DNA from: Buttiauxella agrestis ATCC 33320 | GTDB lineage: Bacteria > Pseudomonadota > Gammaproteobacteria > Enterobacterales > Enterobacteriaceae | DNA length: 64,000 nucleotides | NCBI GenBank assembly: GCA_024169445.1 | Contig: JALKFA010000001.1 | Location: 1,240,001 to 1,304,000, forward strand | Direction: 5' to 3' | In this document: in pieces, positions 34,237 through 47,443 of the stretch | Layout of the letters: every line of letters starts with the position of its first letter | Position numbering within the stretch: position 1 is the stretch's first letter | Position numbers and translations under genes: made by a program | The notes under the pieces: model-generated | Database searches by the model: none | Told to the model about the DNA's origin: nothing | Seen by the model: the letters and a program-made list of their open reading frames with translations, nothing else

Positions 34237-35529
34237 TTATTTCGCGTTTTCACGCTCAATGGCACGATAACCAATGTCTGAGCGGCTAAAACTGCCATCC
34301 CAGTGGATATCCTTCATTAACTCATAAGCTCGCTGCTGCGCTTGTGCGACGGTATCGCCTAATGCGGTCACGCACAGAACGCGCCCACCATTAGTCACCA
34401 CCATATCGTCTTCACGCAATTTGGTTCCGGCGTGGAATACTTTGCCGTCTGCGACTTCTTCAAGGGGCAGACCGTGAATCACATCACCGTGACGGTAATC
34501 GGCAGGGTAGCCGCCAGCCGCCATCACTACACCCAGAGATGGGCGCTCGTCCCACTTCGATGTTGTCACGTCCAGCTTGCCATCACATGCGGCGAGGCAC
34601 AGCTCAACCAGGTCTGATTGTAGGCGCAGCATAATAGGCTGGGTTTCAGGGTCGCCAAAGCGGCAGTTAAACTCGATAACCTTTGGGTTACCTTGCTTGT
34701 CGATCATCAGCCCGGCATACAGGAAACCGGTATAGGTATTCCCTTCAGCTGCCATGCCGCGCACGGTCGGCCAGATAACCAGATCCATAGCACGCTGGTG
34801 GACTTCATCAGTCACGACCGGAGCCGGGGAGTACGCACCCATACCGCCAGTATTCGGGCCGCTATCGCCATCGCCAACACGCTTATGATCCTGGCTGGTG
34901 GCCATTGGTAACACGTTTTCACCGTCTACCATGACAATGAAGCTGGCTTCTTCGCCATCAAGGAACTCTTCCACCACGATACGGTGGCCGGCATCGCCAA
35001 ATGCGTTACCCGCCAGCATATCGTTAACGGCGGCTTCTGCTTCTTCCAGCGTCATAGCGACAATCACGCCTTTACCTGCGGCCAGGCCATCGGCCTTAAT
35101 CACAATCGGTGCACCTTTTTCACGGACGTAGGCCAGTGCAGGCTCCACTTCGGTGAAGTTCTGGTATTCAGCAGTTGGGATTTTATGGCGAGCCAGGAAA
35201 TCCTTGGTAAAGGCTTTAGAGCCTTCTAACTGCGCGGCACCTTGGGTTGGGCCAAAGATTTTCAGACCAGCGGCACGGAAGGCATCAACCACGCCAATCA
35301 CCAGTGGTGCTTCCGGGCCAACAATCGTCAGGTCGATTTTTTCATTTTGCGCAAAACTCAACAGAGCAGGAATGTCCGTCGGGTTAATCGCCACGTTCTG
35401 CAAAGCAGGTTCCAGAGCTGTACCGGCATTGCCTGGTGCAACGAATACCGTGCGTACCAATGGCGACTGTGACGCTTTCCAGGCCAGCGCATGTTCGCGC
35501 CCACCATTACCTATCACTAATACTTTCAT
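34237..35529 (-). CDS. purD: Phosphoribosylamine-glycine ligase PurD
   Basis: PurD ligates glycine to phosphoribosylamine with ATP, step two of purine synthesis. The 430-residue ATP-grasp enzyme (one more than E. coli) begins MKVLVIGNGGREHALAWKA. GAPIVIKADGLAAGKGVIVA carries the ATP-grasp lysine loop, and GPNTGGMGAYSPAP and FNCRFGDPETQ are conserved. It is the second gene of purHD, 17 bases after purH. No zraPSR genes lie between it and yjaH as they do in E. coli. Confidence 0.97.
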   Translation of the reverse strand: MKVLVIGNGGREHALAWKASQSPLVRTVFVAPGNAGTALEPALQNVAINPTDIPALLSFAQNEKIDLTIVGPEAPLVIGVVDAFRAAGLKIFGPTQGAAQLEGSKAFTKDFLARHKIPTAEYQNFTEVEPALAYVREKGAPIVIKADGLAAGKGVIVAMTLEEAEAAVNDMLAGNAFGDAGHRIVVEEFLDGEEASFIVMVDGENVLPMATSQDHKRVGDGDSGPNTGGMGAYSPAPVVTDEVHQRAMDLVIWPTVRGMAAEGNTYTGFLYAGLMIDKQGNPKVIEFNCRFGDPETQPIMLRLQSDLVELCLAACDGKLDVTTSKWDERPSLGVVMAAGGYPADYRHGDVIHGLPLEEVADGKVFHAGTKLREDDMVVTNGGRVLCVTALGDTVAQAQQRAYELMKDIHWDGSFSRSDIGYRAIERENAK

Positions 35530-35546
35530 TTATAGATGCTCCAGGA

Positions 35547-37136
35547 TTAATGGCGGAAGTGGCGCATGTCTGTGAAGATCATCGCGATCCCATGTTCGTC
35601 AGCGGCGGCAATCACTTCGTCATCGCGGATCGAGCCGCCAGGCTGGATAACACAGCTCACGCCAACTGCCGCTGCGGCATCAATACCGTCACGGAATGGG
35701 AAGAAGGCATCAGACGCCATTGCTGAACCTTTCACTTCCAGGCCTTCATCGCTCGCTTTGATACCGGCGATTTTGGCGGAGTAAACACGGCTCATCTGGC
35801 CCGCACCTATACCGATAGTCATATTCTCGCGGGCATACACAATCGCATTGGACTTCACAAACTTCGCCACCTTCCAGCAGAACAACGCATCACGTAGTTC
35901 TTGCTCTGTCGGCTGGCGCTTGCTGACAACACGCAGGTCTGCGGCCGTCACCATACCCAGATCGCGATCCTGTACTAACACACCGCCGTTAACGCGTTTG
36001 AAATCCAGACCCGGAACACGCTGCTGCCACTGGCCGCAAGTCAGGACGCGAACGTTTTGCTTAGCGGCTGTGATCTTCAGCGCTTCGTCGCTGGCTGACG
36101 GAGCAATAATCACTTCGACAAACTGGCGAGAGATAATCGCCTGCGCGGTTTCGGCATCCAGTTCACGGTTGAACGCGATGATGCCGCCGAATGCGGAAGT
36201 TGGGTCGGTTTTATAGGCGCGGTCGTATGCATCAAATAAGGAATCGCTGACAGCCACGCCGCAAGGGTTGGCGTGCTTCACGATTACGCAGGCAGGCTCG
36301 CTGAACTCTTTCACACATTCCAGTGCCGCATCGGTATCAGCAATGTTGTTATAAGAGAGCGCTTTGCCCTGAACTTGTGTCGCGGTGGCAACCGACGCTT
36401 CTTTAATTTCTTCTTCTATATAGAAGGCGGCTTGCTGGTGGCTGTTTTCACCGTAGCGCATATCCTGCTTCTTAATGAAGTTCAGATTCATCGTGCGAGG
36501 GAAGCGACCGGAAGGATCTTTGCTTTCGCCGTGATAGGCAGGAACCATGCTACCGAAGTAGTTGGCGATCATGCTGTCGTAAGCGGCGGTGTGCTCGAAA
36601 GCCTTAATCGCCAAATCGAAACGAGTCTCGAGCGTCAGGGATCCTTCGTTAGCATCCAGCTCGCTAATGATCGCTTCGTAGTCACTGCTCTTTACTACGA
36701 TTGCGACATCTTTATGGTTCTTCGCCGCCGAGCGCACCATGGTTGGGCCGCCGATATCAATATTCTCTACCGCATCTTCCAGAGAGCAACCTTCGCGGGC
36801 AACAGTCTGGGCGAATGGATAGAGGTTGACGACAACCATATCAATCGGGGAGATAGCGTGTTGTTCCATGATGGCATCATCCTGGCCGCGACGACCCAGA
36901 ATGCCGCCGTGGACTTTTGGATGCAGGGTTTTGACACGTCCATCCATCATCTCCGGGAAACCGGTGTAGTCAGAGACTTCGGTTACCGGCAGGCCAGCTT
37001 TAGCTAGCAGATGAGCGGTTCCGCCAGTGGACAGCAGCTCCACGCCACGTTGGGAGAGCGCCTGGGCGAATTCGACGATACCGGCTTTGTCAGAAACACT
37101 GAGCAGAGCGCGGCGTACAGGACGACGTTGTTGCAT
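35547..37136 (-). CDS. purH: Bifunctional AICAR transformylase / IMP cyclohydrolase PurH
   Basis: PurH performs the last two steps of IMP synthesis. The 529 residues hold the cyclohydrolase domain with MGS-like fold at about 1-195 ([31 protein letters not shown]) and the formyltransferase domain from about 200 to the end ([39 protein letters not shown]). The start follows a long leader containing an 18-base hairpin. Expression is predicted to be repressed by PurR at 37256-37271. Confidence 0.97.
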   Translation of the reverse strand: MQQRRPVRRALLSVSDKAGIVEFAQALSQRGVELLSTGGTAHLLAKAGLPVTEVSDYTGFPEMMDGRVKTLHPKVHGGILGRRGQDDAIMEQHAISPIDMVVVNLYPFAQTVAREGCSLEDAVENIDIGGPTMVRSAAKNHKDVAIVVKSSDYEAIISELDANEGSLTLETRFDLAIKAFEHTAAYDSMIANYFGSMVPAYHGESKDPSGRFPRTMNLNFIKKQDMRYGENSHQQAAFYIEEEIKEASVATATQVQGKALSYNNIADTDAALECVKEFSEPACVIVKHANPCGVAVSDSLFDAYDRAYKTDPTSAFGGIIAFNRELDAETAQAIISRQFVEVIIAPSASDEALKITAAKQNVRVLTCGQWQQRVPGLDFKRVNGGVLVQDRDLGMVTAADLRVVSKRQPTEQELRDALFCWKVAKFVKSNAIVYARENMTIGIGAGQMSRVYSAKIAGIKASDEGLEVKGSAMASDAFFPFRDGIDAAAAVGVSCVIQPGGSIRDDEVIAAADEHGIAMIFTDMRHFRH

Positions 37137-37172
37137 GGTTTGATCCCTTAGCTTTGGTTCGCATATAGAAGA

Positions 37173-37217
37173 GCGTTAGCTGAATTTTAGTTATTTTCCC
37201 TAAAACTCAGCTAACGC
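37173..37217 (-). repeat. Long inverted repeat in the purHD leader
   Basis: GCGTTAGCTGAATTTTAG (37173-37190) and CTAAAACTCAGCTAACGC (37200-37217) are complementary at 17 of 18 positions around a 9-base loop; the exception becomes G-U in RNA. It lies 37 bases upstream of the purH ATG inside the predicted transcript. Confidence 0.8.
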
Positions 37218-37249
37218 CCCAAAACGGGGTGTCCTTTTAATGCGGGGGC

Positions 37250-37271
37250 ATTGTAGCGAAAACGTTTGCGT
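37250..37271 (-). promoter_or_regulatory. PurR operator and -10 of purHD
   Basis: On the minus strand ACGCAAACGTTTTCGC (37271-37256) matches the PurR consensus ACGCAAACGTTTTCNT nearly base for base, followed directly by TACAAT as -10. PurR with hypoxanthine or guanine bound would cover the promoter. Confidence 0.9.
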
Positions 37272-37303
37272 CACGCTCGCAAAATTTGGGACTTCATCAC
37301 AAT

Positions 37304-37312
37304 TGTGGATAA
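37304..37312 (-). promoter_or_regulatory. Perfect DnaA-box match
   Basis: The minus strand reads TTATCCACA, the high-affinity DnaA box. It sits between purH and rRNA P1. A nine-base match can occur by chance, and no second box at functional spacing was seen. Confidence 0.4.
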
Positions 37313-37388
37313 CTTTGTGCACAACTGCGTATAAGGCGGGGTTTTGCTGTGGAATGCAGCAGTCAGTAAAATTACTGCATATTTAGGC

Positions 37389-37416
37389 TTGCAGCCTCAG
37401 CAGAACTCCCTATAAT
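37389..37416 (+). promoter_or_regulatory. rRNA operon promoter P1
   Basis: TTGCAG and TATAAT are 16 bases apart, with the GC-rich GCGCCTCC discriminator that makes rRNA P1 promoters sensitive to ppGpp/DksA and initiating nucleotide levels. A/T-rich DNA precedes the -35. Confidence 0.9.
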
Positions 37417-37497
37417 GCGCCTCCATCGACACGGAACATGTGAACAACATCACAGAGTAACGGCGGCGATGAGAGTCAAATATCCTGAAATTAAGGG

Positions 37498-37525
37498 TTG
37501 ACTCTGAAAGAGGAAAGCGTAATAT
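37498..37525 (+). promoter_or_regulatory. rRNA operon promoter P2
   Basis: TTGACT and TAATAT are 16 bases apart, about 109 bases after P1, as in E. coli rrn operons. Confidence 0.85.
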
Positions 37526-37564
37526 ACGCCACCTCGAGTTAGCAAGCGAAAGCGCCTGACTCAC

Positions 37565-37576
37565 TGCTCTTTAACA
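37565..37576 (+). promoter_or_regulatory. boxA antitermination site, rRNA leader
   Basis: TGCTCTTTAACA is the standard rrn boxA bound by NusB-S10 to load the antitermination complex. It lies 171 bases before 16S. Confidence 0.92.
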
Positions 37577-37746
37577 ATTTATCAGACAATCTGTGTGGGC
37601 ACTCGCAGGATTGATATCTCAGATACCTTCGGGTATCAAAAAAATATCAAGTCTTGAAGAGTGACCAAGCAGTAATTCATTTAAGTGAATTATTACGAAA
37701 GTTAATTTTTGAGCACCGCTTCACGAGTTGAAGCAAATCAAGCTTT

Positions 37747-39286
<1,540 letters not shown>

Positions 39287-39376
39287 CCTAATAGATACGA
39301 ACTTGCGTAGTGCTCACACAGATTGTCTGATGAAAGTAAATGAGCAAAAAGCGATATCCTGCAAAGGATTATTCGT

Positions 39377-39452
39377 GTCCCCATCGTCTAGAGGCCCAGG
39401 ACACTGCCCTTTCACGGCTGTAACAGGGGTTCGAATCCCCTTGGGGACGCCA
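39377..39452 (+). tRNA. gltV: tRNA-Glu (anticodon TTC)
   Basis: A 76-base tRNA with acceptor GTCCCCA / TGGGGAC, anticodon TTC in ctTTCac, T-arm GGTTCGAATCC and encoded CCA, inside the rRNA spacer. The gltV name follows the rrnE position. Confidence 0.96.
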
Positions 39453-39524
39453 TCTCCGATAATGTGTGAAAGACATTATCACCGAATATCTCAAAACTAA
39501 CTCAGTGAGTTACGTTTGAGATAT

Positions 39525-39536
39525 TGCTCTTTAAAA
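39525..39536 (+). promoter_or_regulatory. boxA antitermination site, 16S-23S spacer
   Basis: TGCTCTTTAAAA lies 136 bases before 23S, the position of the second boxA in enterobacterial rRNA operons. Confidence 0.88.
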
Positions 39537-39671
39537 ATCCGGAACAAGCTGAAAATTGAAACGACATGTCGTCTCATTCCTCCGTAATAAGGAATGGGAA
39601 TACGATATGTTCGAGTCTCTCAAATTTTCACAACATACGATTGTGTCTTACGAGACATCTTCGGGTTGTGA

Positions 39672-42580
<2,909 letters not shown>

Positions 42581-42782
42581 ACAACACCGAAGGTGTTTTG
42601 GTTGAGAGACTAAGATATTTGATTTTCAGCTTGAACCGAGATTTTAAGTCGATGGTTACAGATAACACTGTGACGGTTGATGAAACAGACAAAATCGTAG
42701 GGAACGATTTTGAACAACGCTTAGCGTTGGCCCCGAAGGGGTGAGTATCAGGATGATACGAATAATAAGAATTCAAAGAATT

Positions 42783-42902
42783 TGCCTGGCGGCACTAGCG
42801 CGGTGGTCCCACCTGACCCCATGCCGAACTCAGAAGTGAAACGCCGTAGCGCCGATGGTAGTGTGGGGTCTCCCCATGCGAGAGTAGGGAACTGCCAGGC
42901 TC
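42783..42902 (+). rRNA. rrf: 5S ribosomal RNA
   Basis: A 120-base gene with TGCCTGGCGG pairing to the CTGCCAGGC end, and the conserved ATGCCGAACTCAGAAGTGAA loop. It is 202 bases after 23S. A single copy, with no distal tRNA. Confidence 0.97.
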
Positions 42903-42910
42903 CAATTAAG

Positions 42911-42945
42911 CAAAAAGCCCTGTACTGAAGTACAGGGCTTTTTGC
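42911..42945 (+). terminator. rRNA operon terminator T1
   Basis: AAAAAGCCCTGTACT and AGTACAGGGCTTTTT arms, a 15-bp stem with a four-base loop, just after 5S. Confidence 0.95.
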
Positions 42946-43106
42946 TGTCTGCGATTTACGAAAATTACACTCATCTCCTCCCTCTAATCCTCTGAAGATC
43001 ATGCCTGTACGCAGTTTAATCCACTATTTCTAAAATCCGTGCTTAAGTGAAACATTTTCAACTATCTTATGAATACTCGACATTTGACATATGTCGGGTT
43101 ATCTTC

Positions 43107-43138
43107 AGCTATCTGGATGTCTAAACGTTTAAACGTAT
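43107..43138 (+). promoter_or_regulatory. Tandem Met boxes (MetJ operator) of metA
   Basis: Adjacent 8-base units read CAGCTATC, GGATGTCT, AAACGTTT and AAACGTAT. The last three are close to the Met box AGACGTCT. MetJ with S-adenosylmethionine binds such tandem boxes. They end 19 bases before the metA start, as in E. coli. Confidence 0.82.
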
Positions 43139-43157
43139 GTTGTGAGGATATAAGGTT

Positions 43158-44087
43158 ATGCCAATTCGGGTGCAGGATGAGTTACCAGCCGTCAATTTCC
43201 TGCGGGATGAGAATGTCTTTGTTATGACTACATCGCGCGCAAGCAACCAGGAGATCCGTCCGCTAAAGGTGCTCATACTTAATCTGATGCCGAAAAAGAT
43301 TGAGACCGAAAACCAGTTTTTGCGTCTGCTTTCTAACTCTCCCCTGCAGGTTGACGTCCAGCTGTTACGCATCGACTCCCGTGAATCCCGTAATACACCG
43401 ACTGAACATCTCAACAATTTCTACTGCAACTTCGAAGATATTCAGGATGAAAATTTTGATGGTCTGATTGTCACAGGAGCCCCACTTGGCCTGGTAGAAT
43501 TTAACGATGTTGCGTATTGGCCACAGATCGAACAGGTGATTCATTGGGCAAAAGATCATGTTACCTCAACACTCTTTGTGTGTTGGGCTGTGCAGGCTGC
43601 ACTGAATATTCTCTACGGCATCCCTAAACAAACGCGCAATGATAAGCTGTCTGGCGTTTATGCACACAACCTCACTTACCCACATGCCTTGTTAACTCGC
43701 GGTTTTGACGACACTTTTCTGGCACCACACTCACGCTACGCAGATTTCCCTGCATCATTGATTCGTGACTATACCGATCTTGAAGTTCTGGCTGAATCAG
43801 AAGAGGGGGATGCGTACTTATTTGGCAGCAAAGACAAGCGTATCGCATTTGTCACCGGCCATCCGGAATATGATTCACACACACTGTCAGGTGAGTATTT
43901 CCGCGATGTAGAAGCAGGCTTGAACCCTGAAGTGCCATATAACTATTTCCCTGGTAACGATCCGCAGAAGAAGCCACATGCAACATGGCGTAGCCACGGG
44001 AATTTGCTGTTCACCAACTGGCTAAACTACTACGTCTACCAGATCACTCCATTCGATCTGCGCAATATGAATCCAACGCTCGACTAA
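43158..44087 (+). CDS. metA: Homoserine O-succinyltransferase MetA
   Basis: MetA succinylates homoserine from succinyl-CoA, the first committed step of methionine synthesis, and is heat-labile and feedback-inhibited in E. coli. The 309 residues carry the catalytic Cys142 in VCWAVQAAL, His235 and Glu237 in GHPEYDS, and the conserved start [28 protein letters not shown] precedes the ATG. yjaA and yjaB, between rRNA and metA in E. coli, are absent here. Confidence 0.97.
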   Translation: MPIRVQDELPAVNFLRDENVFVMTTSRASNQEIRPLKVLILNLMPKKIETENQFLRLLSNSPLQVDVQLLRIDSRESRNTPTEHLNNFYCNFEDIQDENFDGLIVTGAPLGLVEFNDVAYWPQIEQVIHWAKDHVTSTLFVCWAVQAALNILYGIPKQTRNDKLSGVYAHNLTYPHALLTRGFDDTFLAPHSRYADFPASLIRDYTDLEVLAESEEGDAYLFGSKDKRIAFVTGHPEYDSHTLSGEYFRDVEAGLNPEVPYNYFPGNDPQKKPHATWRSHGNLLFTNWLNYYVYQITPFDLRNMNPTLD

Positions 44088-44117
44088 GCGTTTCAGCATC
44101 CCGTCACCTCTACGATC

Positions 44118-44144
44118 AAGGCACTTTAAGGTGCCTTTTTTGTT
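44118..44144 (+). terminator. Terminator of metA
   Basis: AAGGCAC and GTGCCTT arms with TTTAAG loop, followed by TTTTTGTTTT, 30 bases after metA. Confidence 0.88.
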
Positions 44145-44222
44145 TTCTAAAAACACATTCCCCAAATGAATAAATTTTAATTTCATATATATCAATGTGA
44201 TAAATGATTTTCATTTCAAAAA

Positions 44223-44237
44223 TGGAAATTGTTTTTG
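44223..44237 (+). promoter_or_regulatory. IclR operator of aceBAK
   Basis: TGGAAATTGTTTTTG corresponds to the E. coli IclR box at aceB and overlaps the -35. A second partial half site, TTTCATTTC (44210-44218), lies just upstream. Confidence 0.8.
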
Positions 44238-44262
44238 ATTTTAAAAAATCATGAAGTAGTCT
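44235..44262 (+). promoter_or_regulatory. Promoter of aceBAK
   Basis: TTGATT and TAGTCT are 16 bases apart, giving a leader of about 77 bases before aceB. The -35 overlaps the IclR box, so IclR binding would block polymerase. Confidence 0.7.
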
Positions 44263-44346
44263 TAACTCTGTTGAATGAAAACCAGACACTGGACGTACCA
44301 GATCTATTTGGCATGATCGATGGGATAAGACGAGGGGAGAAATCCA

Positions 44347-45945
44347 ATGACACAACAGACAGTTAGCGCAGAGTTGGCCTTTAGCCAGCCGTTTGGTGAA
44401 CCAGAGCGACAGATTCTGACGCCTGATGCAGTAGAGTTTCTCAGTGAGCTCGTCACCCGCTTTACACCGCAGCGTAATAAGCTACTGGCGGCACGCATCG
44501 TTCAGCAGGCTGAAATTGACGCAGGGAAACTTCCAGATTTTATTTCGGAAACCAGTTCCATTCGTGAATCAGAATGGACTATTCGCGGCATTCCGGCCGA
44601 TTTACTCGACCGCCGCGTTGAGATCACCGGGCCTGTCGAACGCAAAATGGTGATTAACGCGCTGAATGCTAACGTCAAAGTTTTTATGGCTGACTTTGAA
44701 GACTCCCTCGCTCCCAGCTGGAGCAAAGTGATCGACGGCCAAATCAACCTGCGCGACGCCATTCGCGGGACGATCAGCTGGACTAACGAAGCCGGTAAAA
44801 TCTACCAGTTGAAGCCTGATCCAGCCGTATTAGTCTGCCGTGTTCGTGGCCTGCACTTACCAGAAAAACATGTCACCTGGCGTGATGAGCCTATTCCAGG
44901 CAGCTTGTTCGACTTCGCACTCTACTTCTTCCATAACGTGGACGCCTTGCAGGCAAAAGGTAGCGGCCCGTATTTCTACCTGCCAAAAACGCAATCCTGG
45001 CAAGAAGCGGCCTGGTGGAGTGAAGTCTTCAGTTTTACTGAAGATCATTTCTCTCTGCCGCGTGGCACCATTAAAGCGACGTTGCTGATTGAAACGCTCC
45101 CTGCGGTATTCCAGATGGACGAGATCCTGCATGCGCTGCGTGATCACATCGTGGGGCTGAATTGTGGCCGCTGGGATTACATTTTCAGCTACATCAAGAC
45201 ACTAAAGAATCATCCGGATCGCGTCCTTCCGGACAGGCAGTCCGTCACCATGGACAAACCCTTCCTGAATGCTTATTCGCGCTTGCTGATTAAAACCTGT
45301 CATCGCCGTGGTGCTTTTGCTATGGGCGGCATGGCAGCATTTATTCCAAGTAAAGACAGCCAGCGTAATGATTGGGTGCTCAATAAAGTCAAAGCGGATA
45401 AGCAAATGGAAGCGACCAATGGCCATGACGGCACATGGATTGCGCATCCGGGCCTTGCTGACACAGTGATGGAGGTCTTTAGCAAAGCGTTGGGCGACGA
45501 TAAAAACCAGCTTCCTGTTTTGCGTGAAGAAGACGCACCGATTACTGCCGCACAACTGCTTGAACCTTGTCCTGGTGAGCGCACAGAAGCGGGTATGCGA
45601 GCCAATATTCGCGTGGCGGTGCAGTACATCGAAGCATGGATTTCTGGCAATGGTTGCGTACCGATTTACGGCTTGATGGAAGATGCTGCGACCGCAGAGA
45701 TTTCCCGTACTTCTATCTGGCAGTGGATTCATCATGAAAAAACGTTGAGTAACGGTGAGACAGTCACTAAGGCGCTGTTCAGCCAAATGCTGGCTGAAGA
45801 AATGTTCGTTATTCAGGAAGAATTAGGTGACAAGCGTTTCAGCCAGGGGCGTTTCGATGAAGCCGCTCGCCTGATGGAGCAAATCACCACTTCCGATACG
45901 TTAATCGACTTCCTGACGCTGCCAGGCTACCGCCTGCTTGCCTGA
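44347..45945 (+). CDS. aceB: Malate synthase A
   Basis: AceB condenses glyoxylate with acetyl-CoA to malate in the glyoxylate shunt. It has 532 residues, one less than E. coli. The active-site region shows FMADFEDSLAPSW, VCRVRGLHLPEKHV with the catalytic Arg, and GLNCGRWDYIFSYIK with the Mg-binding Glu/Asp area. GAGGGGAGAAATCC precedes the ATG. It is first in aceBAK, 33 bases before aceA. Confidence 0.97.
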   Translation: MTQQTVSAELAFSQPFGEPERQILTPDAVEFLSELVTRFTPQRNKLLAARIVQQAEIDAGKLPDFISETSSIRESEWTIRGIPADLLDRRVEITGPVERKMVINALNANVKVFMADFEDSLAPSWSKVIDGQINLRDAIRGTISWTNEAGKIYQLKPDPAVLVCRVRGLHLPEKHVTWRDEPIPGSLFDFALYFFHNVDALQAKGSGPYFYLPKTQSWQEAAWWSEVFSFTEDHFSLPRGTIKATLLIETLPAVFQMDEILHALRDHIVGLNCGRWDYIFSYIKTLKNHPDRVLPDRQSVTMDKPFLNAYSRLLIKTCHRRGAFAMGGMAAFIPSKDSQRNDWVLNKVKADKQMEATNGHDGTWIAHPGLADTVMEVFSKALGDDKNQLPVLREEDAPITAAQLLEPCPGERTEAGMRANIRVAVQYIEAWISGNGCVPIYGLMEDAATAEISRTSIWQWIHHEKTLSNGETVTKALFSQMLAEEMFVIQEELGDKRFSQGRFDEAARLMEQITTSDTLIDFLTLPGYRLLA

Positions 45946-45978
45946 ACCCTACACAAATAAAAATATGGAGCATCTGCA

Positions 45979-47286
45979 ATGAAAACCTCACGCACCCAAC
46001 AAATCCAACAATTACAACAAGACTGGACACAACCACGCTGGGAAGGCATTAAGCGCCCGTATAGCGCAGAAGAAGTCATTAAGCTGCGCGGCTCGGTGAA
46101 TCCGGAATGTACCCTGGCGCAAAATGGCGCGGCCAGGATGTGGCGTTTGCTACATGGCGAATCGAAAAAAGGTTATATCAATAGCCTGGGTGCGTTAACT
46201 GGCGGGCAAGCGTTACAACAGGCAAAAGCAGGTATTGAAGCCATCTATCTTTCTGGTTGGCAGGTTGCGGCAGATGCCAACCTGGCTTCCAGCATGTACC
46301 CGGACCAATCGCTATACCCGGCAAACTCCGTCCCTGCGGTGGTCGATCGGATCAACAATACTTTCCGCCGCGCCGATCAGATCCAATGGGCCTCGAACAT
46401 TGAAGAAGGGGATCCGCGCTATGTCGATTACTACCTGCCGATCGTCGCCGATGCCGAAGCGGGTTTTGGTGGCGTACTGAACGCATTCGAGCTGATGAAA
46501 TCGATGATTCAGGCCGGTGCCGCTGCCGTTCACTTTGAAGACCAACTGGCATCCGTGAAGAAATGCGGACACATGGGCGGCAAGGTACTGGTACCGACTC
46601 AGGAAGCCATTCAGAAACTGGTTGCTGCTCGTCTTGCTGCTGACGTTATGGGCGTACCGACGCTGGTGATTGCCCGTACTGACGCCGATGCTGCGGATTT
46701 GATCACCTCTGATTGCGACGAATACGACCGCGAATTTGTCACTGGTGAGCGCACACAAGAAGGCTTCTACCGCACTCGTGCTGGTATCGAACAAGCAATC
46801 AGCCGCGGCCTGGCCTATGCGCCGTACGCCGATTTGGTGTGGTGTGAAACGTCAAAGCCAGACCTTGAGCAGGCGCGCCGTTTTGCCGATGCCATTCATG
46901 CTCGCTTCCCAGGTAAATTACTGGCCTACAACTGCTCGCCATCATTTAACTGGAAGAAAAATCTTGATGACAAAACCATCGCGTCCTTCCAGGAGGAGCT
47001 GTCAGCAATGGGTTACAAATACCAGTTCATTACACTGGCAGGCATTCACAGCATGTGGTTCAACATGTTCGACCTGGCGCACGCTTACGCGCAGGGAGAG
47101 GGGATGCGTCATTACGTTGAAAAAGTCCAGCAACCAGAATTTGCCGCAGCACCTGAAGGCTACACCTTCGTTTCCCATCAGCAGGAAGTGGGCACGGGTT
47201 ATTTCGACCGAGTGACGACGATTATTCAGGGCGGCGCGTCTTCGGTGACGGCGTTAACGGGTTCGACGGAAGAAGAACAGTTCTAA
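45979..47286 (+). CDS. aceA: Isocitrate lyase
   Basis: AceA splits isocitrate to glyoxylate and succinate, diverting carbon from the TCA cycle during growth on acetate or fatty acids. It has 435 residues. The catalytic signature KKCGHMGGK starts at 194 with the catalytic Cys at 196 (195 in E. coli), and [11 protein letters not shown] carries the Mg-binding Asp residues. TATGGAGCATCTGCA precedes the ATG. A palindromic repeat array separates it from aceK. Confidence 0.97.
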   Translation: MKTSRTQQIQQLQQDWTQPRWEGIKRPYSAEEVIKLRGSVNPECTLAQNGAARMWRLLHGESKKGYINSLGALTGGQALQQAKAGIEAIYLSGWQVAADANLASSMYPDQSLYPANSVPAVVDRINNTFRRADQIQWASNIEEGDPRYVDYYLPIVADAEAGFGGVLNAFELMKSMIQAGAAAVHFEDQLASVKKCGHMGGKVLVPTQEAIQKLVAARLAADVMGVPTLVIARTDADAADLITSDCDEYDREFVTGERTQEGFYRTRAGIEQAISRGLAYAPYADLVWCETSKPDLEQARRFADAIHARFPGKLLAYNCSPSFNWKKNLDDKTIASFQEELSAMGYKYQFITLAGIHSMWFNMFDLAHAYAQGEGMRHYVEKVQQPEFAAAPEGYTFVSHQQEVGTGYFDRVTTIIQGGASSVTALTGSTEEEQF

Positions 47287-47291
47287 AACAA

Positions 47292-47423
47292 CCCTCATCC
47301 CAACCTTCTCCCTGAGGGAGAAGGAGAAAAACACGATCCATCCTTTCTTCCTCAGTTCACAGGGAGAAGGAGAAAACACGATCAATCCCCTCTCCCTTAG
47401 GGAGAGGGCCAGGGTGAGGGTGG
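47292..47423 (+). repeat. C/T-rich palindromic repeat array between aceA and aceK
   Basis: The array opens CCCTCATCCCAACCTTCTCC and closes GGCCAGGGTGAGGGTGG, and its ends are partly complementary. It contains hairpin units CTTCTCCCTGAGGGAGAAG and CCTCTCCCTTAGGGAGAGG joined by copies of GGAGAAAAACACGATC. The same family lies after metH. It looks like a REP-type intergenic hairpin and may reduce aceK mRNA or protect the aceBA 3' end. Confidence 0.85.
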
Positions 47424-47443
47424 AAAACACCACGGAGTAACTC

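Larger units (their letters stand above)
37137..37746. other. Divergent control region of purHD and the rRNA operon
   Basis: These 610 bases hold, in order, the purHD leader hairpin (37173-37217), a second short stem (CCCC/GGGG near 37217-37229), the purHD -10 and PurR box (37250-37271), a DnaA-box match (37304-37312), A/T-rich DNA suited to UP element and Fis binding, rRNA P1 and P2, boxA, and the 16S leader. Confidence 0.85.
39287..39671 (+). other. 16S-23S internal transcribed spacer
   Basis: This 385-base spacer holds a single tRNA-Glu and a second boxA. It is the tRNA-Glu class of spacer, not the Ile-Ala class. Flanking sequences can form the processing stems for RNase III. Confidence 0.9.

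Noticed and set aside
36273-37007. 244-codon plus-strand frame opposite purH
   Set aside because: It lies wholly within purH, has no ribosome-binding site and no domain resemblance.
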